A stretch of DNA of 64,000 bases from Aspidapion aeneum (GCA_963576565.1 OY755045.1:3161477-3225476); one strand, 5' to 3'; positions 32,869 through 44,269 are shown, counted from the stretch's first letter. Notes: generated from the letters alone by a model not told the origin. Numbers and translations: made by a program.

Positions 32869-33443
32869 TACCTTCCCAGCAAGCGCAGCAATGACCAGAG
32901 AAGCTATTGTTTTCGACCAAAAAAAAAAAAATTGAGAAAGCGTTGAAAATGGGTAAGTCACAGAAACATATAGTCTCCAAGTTTTCGACAAAATCCAGTA
33001 ATTTTTTACCAAACCATTCCATACAGTCAGATCCAGTGTAAGACTTATAAAATGCTGGAGATTTATTGTAGGCACAGTTTACACAATACCCTACTGAGCA
33101 AGGCATATGCCTGGGTTTTTTTACTACTATTTTTTACCATAGGCATCAGCAAGCACTCAATATCTGCATAAATAACGAAGGATGCAAATTTGCCCACGAT
33201 ACCACTGAAACGATACCACTGAAACGATTTTCCTGACATTTTTAGATAAAATCGTATGCAATACTGTAAGGTGCTGATTAGATTTTGGTCAAAAACAATT
33301 AATGCTAATGACAGTTTTGTGACAGTTAAAATATGCAAAAAATAACGTAACGAAGCATCGCATCAATATGTAGTTTTCACAATATAGTAGAACGCATTTT
33401 CTTAATAATTTGCGTTTGGAGTATGCTCATACGATAGGAAGGT
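32869..33443. mobile_element. ACCTTCC-ended element
   Basis: TACCTTCC at 32869 and GGAAGGTA at 33437 are inverted ends; similar start to 9240. It ends about 190 bp upstream of the start codon at 33632. Confidence 0.6.
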
Positions 33444-33631
33444 ATTTATTTTTATCTGTCCTATTAAGTCTAAGGTTTAATTAAATATCATCTGTATCAA
33501 CTAGGTACAAAGGAATTTTTGTTTTCTTTTTATCATATACTAAAAACTTTTGTTTAAACTCATTTGTGGTTCGCAAATAATAACCAGGGAACAAAAATTG
33601 ATTAAAAATATTGTCGAAATTAATTGTGGCA

Positions 33632-36600
33632 ATGGTGATGGCATTAAGGCAATCACCTTTCGGAGTTGTAGTGTTAAGTTTAATTTTAACTTTAAAATGT
33701 GTAACTGGAAACGAAAATTCGGATGATCATTTAGATATTTTTAAAGGAATGTTAGATAGACTTCAAGAAAAAGGTATGATTTTAAAAACGAGAATAAAAC
33801 ACTAATATTATTACAAACTTATGCAGATAATTAAAAAGTAAAAATAACTTATTTCGACTCTGAAAAAGCTGGTATCGTTGGGTCAAAATTAAAGTCAAGA
33901 GAACACAAGGAAGAAAAAGAATATCTGGTTTAAAAATTTAGGGTTTCGTGAAAAAAAAAAATGTGGAGATACAAATATGAGAAACAGTAATAAAAAAATG
34001 GCTAATATAAAAGCTGTTGACCTTTTTATAACCTATCTTTGTTTAACTTTTTTCGATAGGAACTCTAGTTTATTTTAGCTAAAAATTCATCAAATTTCAC
34101 TCTATAATAACTCGAGTCGAGTTATTTTTCTTGCTAACAGCAATATAGTTTGTTTCAGTCAAAAAGGTATTTACACTGGTCAATGTAAACACATAAATCT
34201 CAAAATATATAAAAAAAATAAAGTAAATACTTTTTACCCGATTAGCCACGAAACTTGTTTGATTTTTTAAATTCACGGGTACTAAATTTCCAGTTTGTTA
34301 GTATTATTTGGCTTAAAAATTCCGCTGACTGACACTCACGTGTCTAATGGCGGGTAAAAACGCAATAAGCGTTGATCTAGCCTGAAAGTAAGAACAGCTG
34401 TCGTAGGTCATGGATTAGTTTGTTTCTTTTTATTTGTAATCTGTCTTTCCATTGATCGATATGTATAGCAGGTTTATTTTCGCCTGGTCTTGTTTTGGTT
34501 TCACTCGTATCTCGGTAGATGGCGCTTCTTGCGAGAGTTTTCTCACTATTTACATAGGATTAGAGACAAAACCGTCTAATTAACTTCGCAACAGTGTCAC
34601 ATTGACCAAGCAGTGTTCTGAGGAGTCCCATAAGGACGAAACAGTTAACTGTCAACACTTATTAGGTGTCCATTAAATCTTGGACCCCCGGAGGTTAAGC
34701 TTTCAAGCTACCCACGGAAAAATATAAGAGAAACAAAAACTCCTTTTTACCCGATTAGTCACGAAACTTGTTTGATTTTATTAAAAAAATATGTTCGAGA
34801 AAACTTCAAAAAATTAATAAACTATTTTTATTTTTAGAAAAGAATCAGTTTTTCAGAGAGACGATCTTGACAGGCTACACAATCTATTTACAAAATCAAC
34901 CTCAGCTAGAACCTTCACCTGATAAGGTAAGATTTTAAGGTAACAAGAGCTATAGAGAGAACAAAATAGATTTTTTAGTTTCTCATTAAGACAAGGAACA
35001 TGCGTGAAGTTACTTTGGTTCATTATTACAAGCAATATAGTGGGTATTTTTAAAATCAGCAAGAAAAATACTACTCAAAAAAATAGAGCGTTCCTTTTAT
35101 ACTAATTTTCATTGCTCGTATACAGGATGAACAAATAAAAATTGTTATACTGGAAAAATAATGCTGTAATTTCATGAGAACACTTTTTAATTTGCCTTTC
35201 TACAATAAAATATAAAAAAAAATCTTTAAAAAAAAATAGCTAAGAACTATTTTGTGTTTCGTTTAAGAAACCCCCCCTTCTAGACTGGGTCTGTCTTCCC
35301 CCACCGATAGGCTGTCAGGATCCGAATGATCCGTCTATAAGGCCTCATGATCTACAATAAAATATAAGAAAAAATCTTTTAAAAAAATAGCTAAGAACTA
35401 TTTTGTGTTTTGTTTAAGAAATCCCCCCTTCTAGACTGGGTCTGTCTTCCCCCACCGATAGGCTGTCAGGATCCGAATGATCTGTCTATAAGGCCTCATG
35501 ATCTACAATAAAATATAAGAAAAAATCTTTTAAAAAAATAGCTAAGAACTATTTTGTGTTTCTTTTAAGAAACCCCCCCTTCTAGACTGGGTATGTCTTC
35601 CCCCACCGATAGGCTGTCAGGATCCGAATGATCCGTCTATAAGGCCTCATGATCTACAATAAAATATAAGAAAAAATCTTTTAAAAAAATAGCTAAGAAC
35701 TATTTTGTGTTTCTTTTAAGAAACCCCCCCTTCTAGACTGGGTATGTCTTCCCCCACCGATAGGCTGTCAGGATCCGAATGATCCGTCTATAAGGCCTCA
35801 TGATCTACAATAAAATATAAGAAAAAATCTTTTAAAAAAATAGCTAAGAACTATTTTGTGTTTCTTTTAAGAAACCCCCCCTTCTAGACTGGGCATGTCT
35901 TCCCCCACCGATAGGCTGTCAGGATCCGAATGATCCGTCTATAAGGCCTCATGATCTACAATAAAATGTGAGAAAAAATCTTTTAAAAAAATAGCTAAGA
36001 ACTATTTTGTGTTTCGTTTAAGAAATCCCCCCTTCTAGACTGGGTCTGTCTTCCCCTACCGATAGGCTGTCAGGATCCGAATGATCCGTCTATAAGGCCT
36101 CATGATCTACAATAAAATATAAGAAAAAATCTTTTAAAAAAATAGCTAAGAACTATTTTGTGTTTCTTTTAAGAAACCCCCCCTTCTAGACTGGGCATGT
36201 CTTCCCCCACCGATAGGCTGTCAGGATCCGAATGATCCGTCTATAAGGCCTCATGATCTACAATAAAATGTGAGAAAAAATCTTTTAAAAAAATAGCTAA
36301 GAACTATTTTGTGTTTCGTTTAAGAAATCCCCCCTTCTAGACTGGGTCTGTCTTCCCCTACCGATAGGCTGTCAGGATCCGAATGATCCGTCTATAAGGC
36401 CCCATGATCCGGATTGTGATCCATCGATTTGCAATAAGATGGTAAGTATCCACGAGAAGGTGACTGAGGGATATAAGACCCGGTCTTTAATAAAGCCCAT
36501 CCGTCGTATCCAAGAAACTAAGTAACCAATTTCAAATTTGGCAGGACTATACAATACACGTAAGTGAGGTGTAATGTGGCGGATCCAGGATGTCCAGGGG

Positions 36601-39600
36601 GGAGGGGCTAAGAAGGGAAAAAACACAAAACAGTTTATTTTGCGGGGTTTAATAAGACTTAGCTTTAAAGTTTGCCACTACGTGGAAATAAAATGTGCCG
36701 CAAGTGAAAATTTGAGCAAAATCAGTTAATTTTTTTTTTAAATGACATTTTAGTAAAATTTTTAAAAAATGACATTTTAGCGAAAAAATTAAAAAAAAAT
36801 TTTGTTTGATAAAAATTCGCGGCCTATGCATTGGATATTTTTTTCTGGAACTAAAAATTATAAGCTTTATATCAATGAGGGGGTCCGCATGCAATGGCGC
36901 GGCAGTAACCACGTGCATTTTGGTAACAAACAGCTGAACCTTCACCTGATAAGGTAGTAGTAGTAGCAGTAGTAGTAGTGGGGGGGTTGACCCGCAGGTC
37001 TGACAAGTAGGCCAAAGTAGGCCCTTTTTGCCATGCCCCAAGTCTGTCCCTTAACCCACTCTCTGCACTTCCCTTTGATCGTCGGGTAACTCATTGGGCC
37101 TTCCTGTTCTCTTTACAAAGTCCAGTAAGTCTGCCCATTTGAGCATGTGCAGTTCTGCCTCGCTCAGAGTTGGCGCTCCGAGTGCCTGTTGTCTCATCCT
37201 TGCGTAGGCCTCGCATTTTGCCACGAGGTGTCTTGATGTCTCTTCTTCCTGTCCACAGGCTGGGCAGGTAGGGTCATTCTCGACTCCTATACGTGTCATG
37301 TGCCTCCTCAACCGGTTATGTCCGGTTAGAGTACCTATCAGCAGTCCGAGGTCTTTTCGTGTCCGTCCCAGCATCCATCTAATTCTAGTCGCTTTTGGAC
37401 GGTCTACGAATTCTCTGGTCTGGTCAGGTACCTGATAAGGTAAGATTTTAAGGTAACAAAAGGGTTATAGAGAGAAAAAAATAGATTTTTGTAGTTTCTC
37501 ATTAAGACAAGGAACATATCGTCGTTGATCTTACAAACTGACGCATCTCAAAAAAATGCAGATTTGCGATGACCATAATACTACCTTATTTGTGTCGTTC
37601 TTTCATCTCACAAAGTGTCGTAGCTCATAAAAATCCTTTAAATAGCACCAAAATCGTTAGATCCAAGAACATATTTTTCCCCAAAACTTGAAATTGCTTT
37701 CCTGTAAAATTACAATAAATGAGTTACGTCAGTTTGTGAGATCAACGACGACATGCGTCAAGTTATTTTGGTTCATTATTACAAGTAATATAGTGGTTAT
37801 TTTTAAAATCAGAAAGAAAAATACTATTAAAAAATATAGGGCGTTCCTTTTGTACTGATAATTATTCCTCGTATACAGGGTGAACGGTCCGTATGGTGTC
37901 CGGAGATAATAATAGCACCCCTAGGCTTGTTGTAAGAGGCGACTAAAGGGGATTCGACCAATGTGTAAATTAGTAGTCTGGTAACGGACGAGAATTGACC
38001 AATATGTTAACAAACAAAAATGAAAACTGGTAACCTTTGGGATCACACTAGATAACATCTATGGTAAAGGGGATGGGTTAATCTGGTGATTCTCTGAATG
38101 GATTCGGTGGCCTGGCCAGTCAGGAAATCACCACATGGGACAAGGTATATGGAGTGTCTATTTGGAGCTAGCAGCAAGTGCAGGCACATTGTGGCATTCT
38201 GTACCCTGTTGATTATGTCAAAAGGTTTATGACTCATCAGTGGTCTAAGGCTACAACCATGGCATTATGTGGTATATCATGATGACTAAGTTTCTGACCC
38301 AAAATATAATTTGAAGTCTACTGGGTTCTATATACTAGATAGTATTTAAATTATTATCTGAGTCGAACACAGTAGGTACCTGGTGCACAACGGGCCCAGA
38401 AAGGCGGCATAGGTGCCAGCCCAGGTAGCAATGTCACGTTTTTTAAACGTCAAAAACAGGTCATTTTTAATGACCATTGACGTCTCTAATCTGTCGTGTA
38501 AATGACCTTTAAATGACGTTCAAAAGACACACCCAAAATGACGTCATTTTTAGACGTTTTAAAGACGTCAGGAATATGACGTATTTAGGACCAAATCAGA
38601 ACATTAGAAACACACACAGACACAAACCTATTTATTAACTTTTTTTAAACTCGTCTGAATATATGAAATATTCCCTGCAGTTGAGAACACTGAAGGAAAC
38701 TTAGACACAGAAGGTGAATCTTCTGTGACTTAGACCTGGAAGTACTGGAACAGGTACAGCGGTGTTCGTCTGTGAGATACAGATCAAAATAGACCTAAAC
38801 CTAGACTTACACATCTCTAGCTTGAAGCGAAAGAAGCCTCGAAGTTTGTCTTGATTTAATATTTAATTTATTTTACATACGTACCCCCAAATTCCGTATA
38901 AATCCGGTCAAGTACTGACTGGGGCACCATCTATGTAAGTATGAGTGTATGTCCCTTGTACAAAGTGTGCAGTGTGGGTAGTGACCAATATATGACGTTT
39001 TTCAGACGTCAAAAACTACACTACGAAAAAACGTCAAGTAGCTGACGCCTTAAAGACAACATTTTTGGGTAGATGACCTGCTGGTCATCCAAATGACCAC
39101 TTTTCGACAAAAAAAAGACGTCATTTGATGACACTATCGTACAATCATACAGGGTGAACAAATAAAAATCGTTATACTGGAAAAATAATGTTCTAATTTC
39201 ATGCCAACACTTTTTATTTTGCCTTAAAACAAAAGTAGCTTGAAACAATTTTGTGTTTTTTTTAGAAACCCCCCTCTCTACACTGGGTCTGTCTTCCCCC
39301 ACCAATAGGCTGTTACGATCCGAATGATCCGTCTGTAAGGCCCCATGATCCGCGGTGTGACCCATGGATCTGCAATATGCAAATGGTGAGTATTCAACGA
39401 TAAGGTAGCTGAGAAACTAAGTAACCAATTTTAAATCTGCCAAAACGTTAACACTATTTTTCAATTTTATCTAAAATTTTGTTTTTATTTCAGAATTACG
39501 ACAGTATCGCTCTCACTATCTACACCTATTACAAAAAAGACAGAAAACGATATCAACTAGAACGGGACACAAATAATAAAAACACTATTTGCTTTCCGTC

Positions 39601-39712
39601 ACCGATAGACTGCTGGAAATTCGAGGATTTAGCACCAGGTCTGGAAAATCAGGACCCAGAATTCCCTAGAGTGACGTCACGCCGACCAAGATCAAACCCT
39701 CGGATTGATTAG
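33632..39712 (+). CDS. Small secreted peptide precursor 2 with a C-x6-C ring (three exons, 149 aa)
   Basis: No named orthologue recognised. Exons: 33632-33773, 34838-34926, 39494-39712 (TAG). Donors GTATGA and GTAAGA, acceptors TTTTTAG and TTTCAG, intron phases 1 and 0, as in the first two introns of the gene at 23520-27128. The start ATG at 33632 (a second is at 33638) precedes a signal peptide with core VVVLSLILTL ending at CVTG. Both exon 1s end in Glu-Lys and the split codon gives Glu. The mature part has exactly two cysteines, C110 and C117, in ICFPSPIDCW. A Lys-Arg at 95-96 and an Arg-Arg near the C terminus bracket a ring peptide of roughly 43 residues, as expected for a prohormone. 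Intron 2 (4.6 kb) holds a 151-bp tandem array and a segmental duplication that copies the 3' end of exon 2. Secreted hormone-like role is inference. Confidence 0.72.
34572..34779. mobile_element. ATCAAACAAGTTTCGTGGCT-family MITE, partial
   Basis: Shares GCAGTGTTCTGAGGA, GTCAACACTTATTAGGTG, AGCTACCCACGGAAAAATA and the end CGAAACTTGTTTGATTTT with 63472-63742 and 48873-49041. Another end lies at 34239-34277. Confidence 0.8.
34907..36545 (+). repeat. Segmental duplication copy 1 (exon 2 end plus intron)
   Basis: From GAACCTTCACCTGATAAGGTA through TTAGTTTCTCATTAAGACAA, GTATACAGG[A/G]TGAAC, the 151-bp array and AGAAACTAAGTAACCAATTT. The same order recurs at 36936-39440. Confidence 0.85.
35200..36411 (+). 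repeat. 151-bp tandem array, eight units
   Basis: TAGACTGGG occurs at 35281, 35432, 35583, 35734, 35885, 36036, 36187 and 36338, always 151 bp apart. Units 5-6 and 7-8 form an almost identical 302-bp dimer, units 3 and 4 are almost identical. A single diverged unit is at 39245-39395. Confidence 0.97.
36957..37427 (-). pseudogene. 5'-truncated R1/Jockey-type LINE with 13-bp target duplication
   Basis: Minus strand from 37427: TREFVDRPKATRIRWMLGR, GLLIGTLTGHNRLRRH, CPACGQEEETSRHLVAKC, then LDFVKRTGRP: RNase-H and the final CCHC-type region of R1-like LINEs. The 3' tail is (CTA)n at 36978-36957. ACCTGATAAGGTA flanks both ends (36944-36956 and about 37428-37441), a target duplication. Confidence 0.88.
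37521..37752. mobile_element. MITE, CGTCGTTGATC ends
   Basis: CGTCGTTGATCTTACAAACT and AGTTTGTGAGATCAACGACG are inverted. Interrupts the duplicated GGAACATGCGT. Confidence 0.88.
37885..38419. other. Unassigned DNA inside duplication copy 2
   Basis: Contains CTTGTTGTAAGAGGCGACTA, a phrase I associate with insect LINE ends, but no convincing ORF. Confidence 0.35.
38420..39136 (-). mobile_element. TGACGTC-rich MITE, copy 2
   Basis: Reverse copy of 22162-22886; starts CCCAGGTAGCAA, but the other end stops at GATGACACTATCG, so one terminal repeat is lost. Confidence 0.9.
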
Positions 39713-40341
39713 CTATATTTCAAATTATTATTCCAAAAAATATATCTAACACTCTACAGCACAGTCTAATACGTTTTTCTCCACCTCCAATTTCCAAATT
39801 TAGAACAGACCCCTTTATATCAAGCCTGTTTCTATTATGAACAATGATCTCTATATATACAACTGGATAGGCCTTTACATATACAGTGTCCCCCATAATG
39901 TTCGCAACATATGAGAAAAATTTTTATTTGTAAGTTATGGAAAAAAAAATTATATACGATCAATCCTGCTTGTTGAATAACCTAGAAAGACAGTTTGACA
40001 TTAGTCACGTGATCACTGTCATGACGGCAAATTCAAAAAATTAGTCATGAAACCTAAAAAGTGAGGTTAGATGGCAAAATATCGAAAGAAGTTATTCGAA
40101 ACAAGTGTTTAGAATGTCATTTTAGGGTCCTCTATGAAATTTGAAGCAATAATCATAAAAAATAAGAAATACCCTATTTTTGACGAGTCGTTAAATACCG
40201 AGATGAATTCCAAGACGTACGCAAGCGTTGATCTGTCACTTCTGCCAACCAATCAACTGAGAGATATTTCAGTATGGTTTTACACAGCAAAAGTTTAATA
40301 ATTCCCAGTTCTTTTTGATGCAGATTCGTCGTTTTTGTGCT

Positions 40342-40590
40342 GTGAAAATGCCGGTGACGTGCAAGTTGTGTGACAAATTATTTAGTGCCCAATTTAATTT
40401 GAATAAACACTGTCAGAAAGTGTTTTTATGTTTAGATGCCTGGAATGTAAATGCTCCTTCCCAAAAAACTTGGATCTGTGTGATCATTTGAAATACAAAC
40501 ACAATCAAGAAATACTTGAAGAAACATTGGAGTTGAGAGTCAATACTCCCACGGCAAAACAAAATAAACGTGAAATGCATAAGATCATAT
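40342..40590 (+). pseudogene. C2H2 zinc-finger remnant inside the foldback
   Basis: Frame from ATG 40348 gives MPVTCKLCDKLFSAQFNLNK; after a frame change 40440 gives CLECKCSFPKNLDLCDHLKY then KH. Two C2H2-like fingers out of frame with each other; either a degraded transposon gene or captured host sequence. Confidence 0.6.
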
Positions 40591-40738
40591 AGCAGAAATA
40601 CTGCATATACCTCAAAAAATATTAATCGCAGCACATAGATATTGTATATTTTTGAAATCAGAAAGAAAAGACGAATCTTAAAATGCAAAAATATACAGGG
40701 TGTCCCCTCTCAAAAAATCGACTTCATTGTCACACCCT

Positions 40739-41657
40739 GTACAGGTGTCCCAAATTCGTTGTTTTTTTTGTGGTGTCGGGTATTTCTAGGGGAGAAAAAA
40801 AACTGACCCCCCTTTGCGACGCTCAAATTTCAAGAGAAGCCTAAAAGTGAAAACCACATTTAGATATAGCAAGCGGTTTTTTAAGCTACGGAGTGTTTTT
40901 GTCTGCATTTTGGGAGGGGGTCTATAACTTTTTTGTTTATGAAAATTTTGTTTTTGTGTAAATAGCTTCCTTATAGACCTTTTCTTGAAGAATTGACATA
41001 TGTAAACGGTTTTTATTCATCTCATTAAATTTGGTTTTTAAGATATTGCATAAAGTTGTTATTTTTCTTACAGAATAACTCTTTTTTTATTAGATTTTTA
41101 AAATCAGCTTAAAATTTCCTTTAAAATAATGTATCACACTCAATATTTTATTTTTTAATTTTTTTTATTGTTTTCTTTATTTTTATTTTTTAATCACCTC
41201 TTTATTATTTTTTTATTTTTATAATTTTATAATATTAAAATATTTTAAACCCATTAAGCAAACTAAAATATGTGGTAAAAATAAAAAAAAATACAAAAAT
41301 ATAAAGAAATAAAGGGATCCTCCCATAAAGAAAAATTAATTTTATGTGATATCTCAAAAACTAAACGTGACAAATGAAATTTAATTTAACAGTTGAATTT
41401 CTCTTAAAAAAGTGTCTTCAGAATGTTTTCACAGAAATAAAAAATATTAATAAATAAACAAGTTACAGACCCCTTCCCAAAATGCAGACTTTTTATAAAC
41501 ACCCCGTAGTTTAAAAACGGCTTGCTATATCAAAATGCGATTTTCACCTTTAAGCTTCTTTTGAAATTTGAGTGTCGCAAAGGGGGATTAGTTTTTTGTA
41601 GCCCCTCTAGAAATACCCGAAACCCCCCAAAAACATTGAATTTGGGACACCGTGTAC
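40739..41657. mobile_element. Nested foldback, GTGTCCCAAATTC ends
   Basis: ACAGGTGTCCCAAATTCGTTG and its complement near 41635-41657; arms share CGGGTATTTCTAG, TTTGCGACGCTCAAATTTCA and AGCAAGC[C]GTTTTT. AT-rich centre. Confidence 0.9.
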
Positions 41658-41945
41658 ATGGTGACGGATAGAAAAAAATTATGTTGACTTTTAAAGTTGT
41701 CATAATTAACCAAAAAAATCTCAATTTATTTTCAATGATAAAGTTGCTGAGTGCTCCGGTTATAAAAAACCACCCGGTACCTATACATAAAATCATACCT
41801 AAAATTTAGAATTGACCATTATTTTATACCTTGAATTTTTTATTTTAAGCTATTCGATCTCGCGCCAATCAAATTAGACATTTTGACGTTAATTTTGGCG
41901 CATGCTCCTTTGATGGAATTCATTTCGGTATTTAACGACTCGTTA

Positions 41946-42488
41946 TTTTTGGGCCCAGCCTTATTATAAATTAATATTATGCAGATTTTATTATTGAAAT
42001 AGTTCAAATAAGGCAATATTTAATGGACAAAGGTAAAATGATCCCCAATTCTGTATTAAAGTCATTCATAAAAAATTAAATAAAAATATCTGATTGGCAC
42101 AGGGACGTTTCTTGTTGCAATGGCCTTTTGTTTTGACAGTTTGTAAGGTTTCTGTGAATTTAGTATTAATACCACAATGAAAAAGAACAATGTCATTGAT
42201 ATTATTTATTAAATATTTTATTAAAGTTTACATAATTAATGATGGGGTTCTTTTCTATTGTGGTATTAATACTAAATTCACGGAAACCTTACAAACTTGT
42301 CAAAAAAGACCATTGCGACAAGAAAGGAACATGTGCTAATCGGATATTTATATTTAAGTTTTTATGAATGACTTCAATACAGAATTTTGAATCATTTTAG
42401 CTTTGTCCATAAAATATTGCGTTAATTAAACTATTTCAATAATGAAATCTGTATAAAATTAATTCATAATAAGGCTAGGGCCAAAAAT
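41946..42488. repeat. Nested palindrome, about 250-bp arms
   Basis: GGCCCAGCCTTATTATAAAT faces ATTCATAATAAGGCTAGGGCC; inner GAATTTAGTATTAATACCAC faces GTGGTATTAATACTAAATTC. It interrupts the right arm of the outer foldback. Confidence 0.92.
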
Positions 42489-43072
42489 AGGGTATTTCTT
42501 ATTTTTTATTATTATTGCTCCAAATTTCATAGAGGACCCTAAAATGACATTCTAAATACTTTTTTTAAATAACTTTTTTCGATATTTTGCGATTTAACCT
42601 CACTTTTTGCCGCCATGACAGTGATCATGTGACAAATGTTAAAATGTCTTTTTAGGATATTCAACAAGCAGGATTGATCTTATATAAAAAATTTTCTCAT
42701 ATCTCACAAATAAAAATTTTTCCCATATGTTGCAAACATTATGGGGGACACTGTATACAAAGTGGGGCAAAAATATTGATATTTTTTGTAGAGAGAGCAC
42801 GCTGCGCAGGAGGTGCTGCCTTTCCTTTTTTACTTTTACACTACGATTATATTCTGTGGTTTTGAAAGTTCGCGAACGTTTGATGGTTATTAATCTATTA
42901 CTGGATTTTTACTGCAATTAGGTACTAATAAAGTTTTATAAATAATCAAAGCTACTTACTTCAAAAAAGAAACTAAAAAACTAACTATAAAACTCGTTTT
43001 TACAAGCAACGCATCGTTTTTCCATTTTTTATTTTTGTTCAACAAAAACAATTTCAAAAATATACTGACAAC

Positions 43073-44269
43073 CATTGGCGTAGCTAGCCTTGCTTTTCAA
43101 GGGGGGCCGTGGCCCCGGTCTATCTTCAACAAAAAGCAAACATAGGTTTTAAAGAGTCGTGCAAAGTGTGCAATGAATAAAAAAAAATACGCGCATTAAA
43201 TGTTCTAATATTTTAATATAACAAATTTAATAATACATTTACCAACTTATTTATATGTATAAACAGGAAGTATGTAATTCAACAATTCTACAAAGAAAGT
43301 TTTCTACGTCGCTGACTGAAAGCGTCTACCACACTGTCTAAGTCGACCTCAACATCTTTTTCTATGAATAACAATGACAAACCTGAGTGTCTCTCTTGAG
43401 TCATAGTTGTTCTAAGCCAATTAAAAACTCTCCTCATGGCAGAGAAAGACCTCTCGCAAGTTGCATTTGAAATTGGAAGAATACTCGCAACTTTAAAAAG
43501 TTGGTAGAGGTTTGGATAGGTGTTTTCTGCTATATGTTGTTTGATAGAATCATGACCAACAGTTTGATTTAACCGAAAAATACAATTCTTTAAAACCGTC
43601 ATTTCTGCTCTTAGAGCAGAAGTATTAATATTAAAAATTTCCCGGTATTGCTCGACGAATTTATTCCATTTAACGACGTGGGAAAACTTAATATGAAAAT
43701 GGTTATGAAATTGTCACCAAAATCGGAAAATTTCCATAAGACACTAAACGCTAACCCCAAAAAAACTAAAAAGATTATTATATTTATTTTAGAAAAACAG
43801 TTTAAAAAGGTCTTTTATAACCTTACGACATCTACAACCCGATTTCGGAAACAGAGGGGCAAAGGTCGCTGTCTTTATTAAATGCGAAATTTAACTTACA
43901 CTTCTATAATATTTTACAAGATGTCGCCAATATGTATGAAATATTCAATATGCATAATTATGTTTAAATTTAAAAAATATTTTCGGGAAATTGCATAGAC
44001 GCAGAAAAGTTGCCGATAATTTAAAGAGAAAAAGCCTAATTCCGCAAGACAAGGGCTTTTTCCTGAAATGTAAACATTATCTGAATGATTTTAAATTTTA
44101 ATGCACCTATTTTATTTGAATATTTCCCGAATAATAATAGAAAAGTATGTATTTTCAGCGTCATGTTCTTTTACTAGTAGTCGGTAGGGGAGGCCTAAAA
44201 TATCTTAGGGGGGCCTGAGGGACTTCAGGGGGGGCCAGGCCCCCCCTGGCCCCCCTAGCTACGCCAATG
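43073..44269 (-). mobile_element. hAT element with 8-bp target duplication
   Basis: CTGACAAC at 43065-43072 and 44270-44277; ends CATTGGCGTAGCTAG / CTAGCTACGCCAATG are perfectly inverted. Carries the transposase C terminus on the minus strand. Confidence 0.95.
43288..43680 (-). pseudogene. hAT transposase dimerisation domain (ZMYM1-like)
   Basis: Reads KWNKFVEQYREIF, YPNLYQLFKVASILPISNAT, CERSFSAMRRVFNWLRTTM, RHSGLSLLFIEKD and ends RRKLSL-stop: the hAT C-terminal dimerisation region with the C-E-R-S-F-S motif. The zinc finger and RNase-H core are missing, so it cannot move itself. Confidence 0.88.

Larger units (their letters stand above)
36936..39440 (+). repeat. Segmental duplication copy 2, interrupted
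   Basis: Repeats 34907-36545, including the last 20-40 bp of exon 2 and its GT donor (GATAAG|GT at 36956), but contains only one 151-bp unit and is broken by an R1-like insertion, a 230-bp MITE, about 500 bp of unassigned DNA and the TGACGTC MITE. Confidence 0.82.
39882..42755. mobile_element. Outer foldback element (about 330-bp arms) with two nested palindromic insertions
   Basis: TACAGTGTCCCCCATAATG at 39882 and CATTATGGGGGACACTGTA at 42737 are exact inverted ends; arms continue through GACAGTGATCA[C/T]GTGAC and AGAAATACCCTATTTTTG. Contains 40739-41657, 41946-42488 and a zinc-finger remnant. Confidence 0.9.

Noticed and set aside
35200..36411. CRISPR-like array
   Set aside because: The 151-bp unit repeats completely, without unique spacers, in a eukaryotic intron.
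38043..38237. 64-codon minus-strand frame
   Set aside because: Lies in repeat-derived DNA; no domain.
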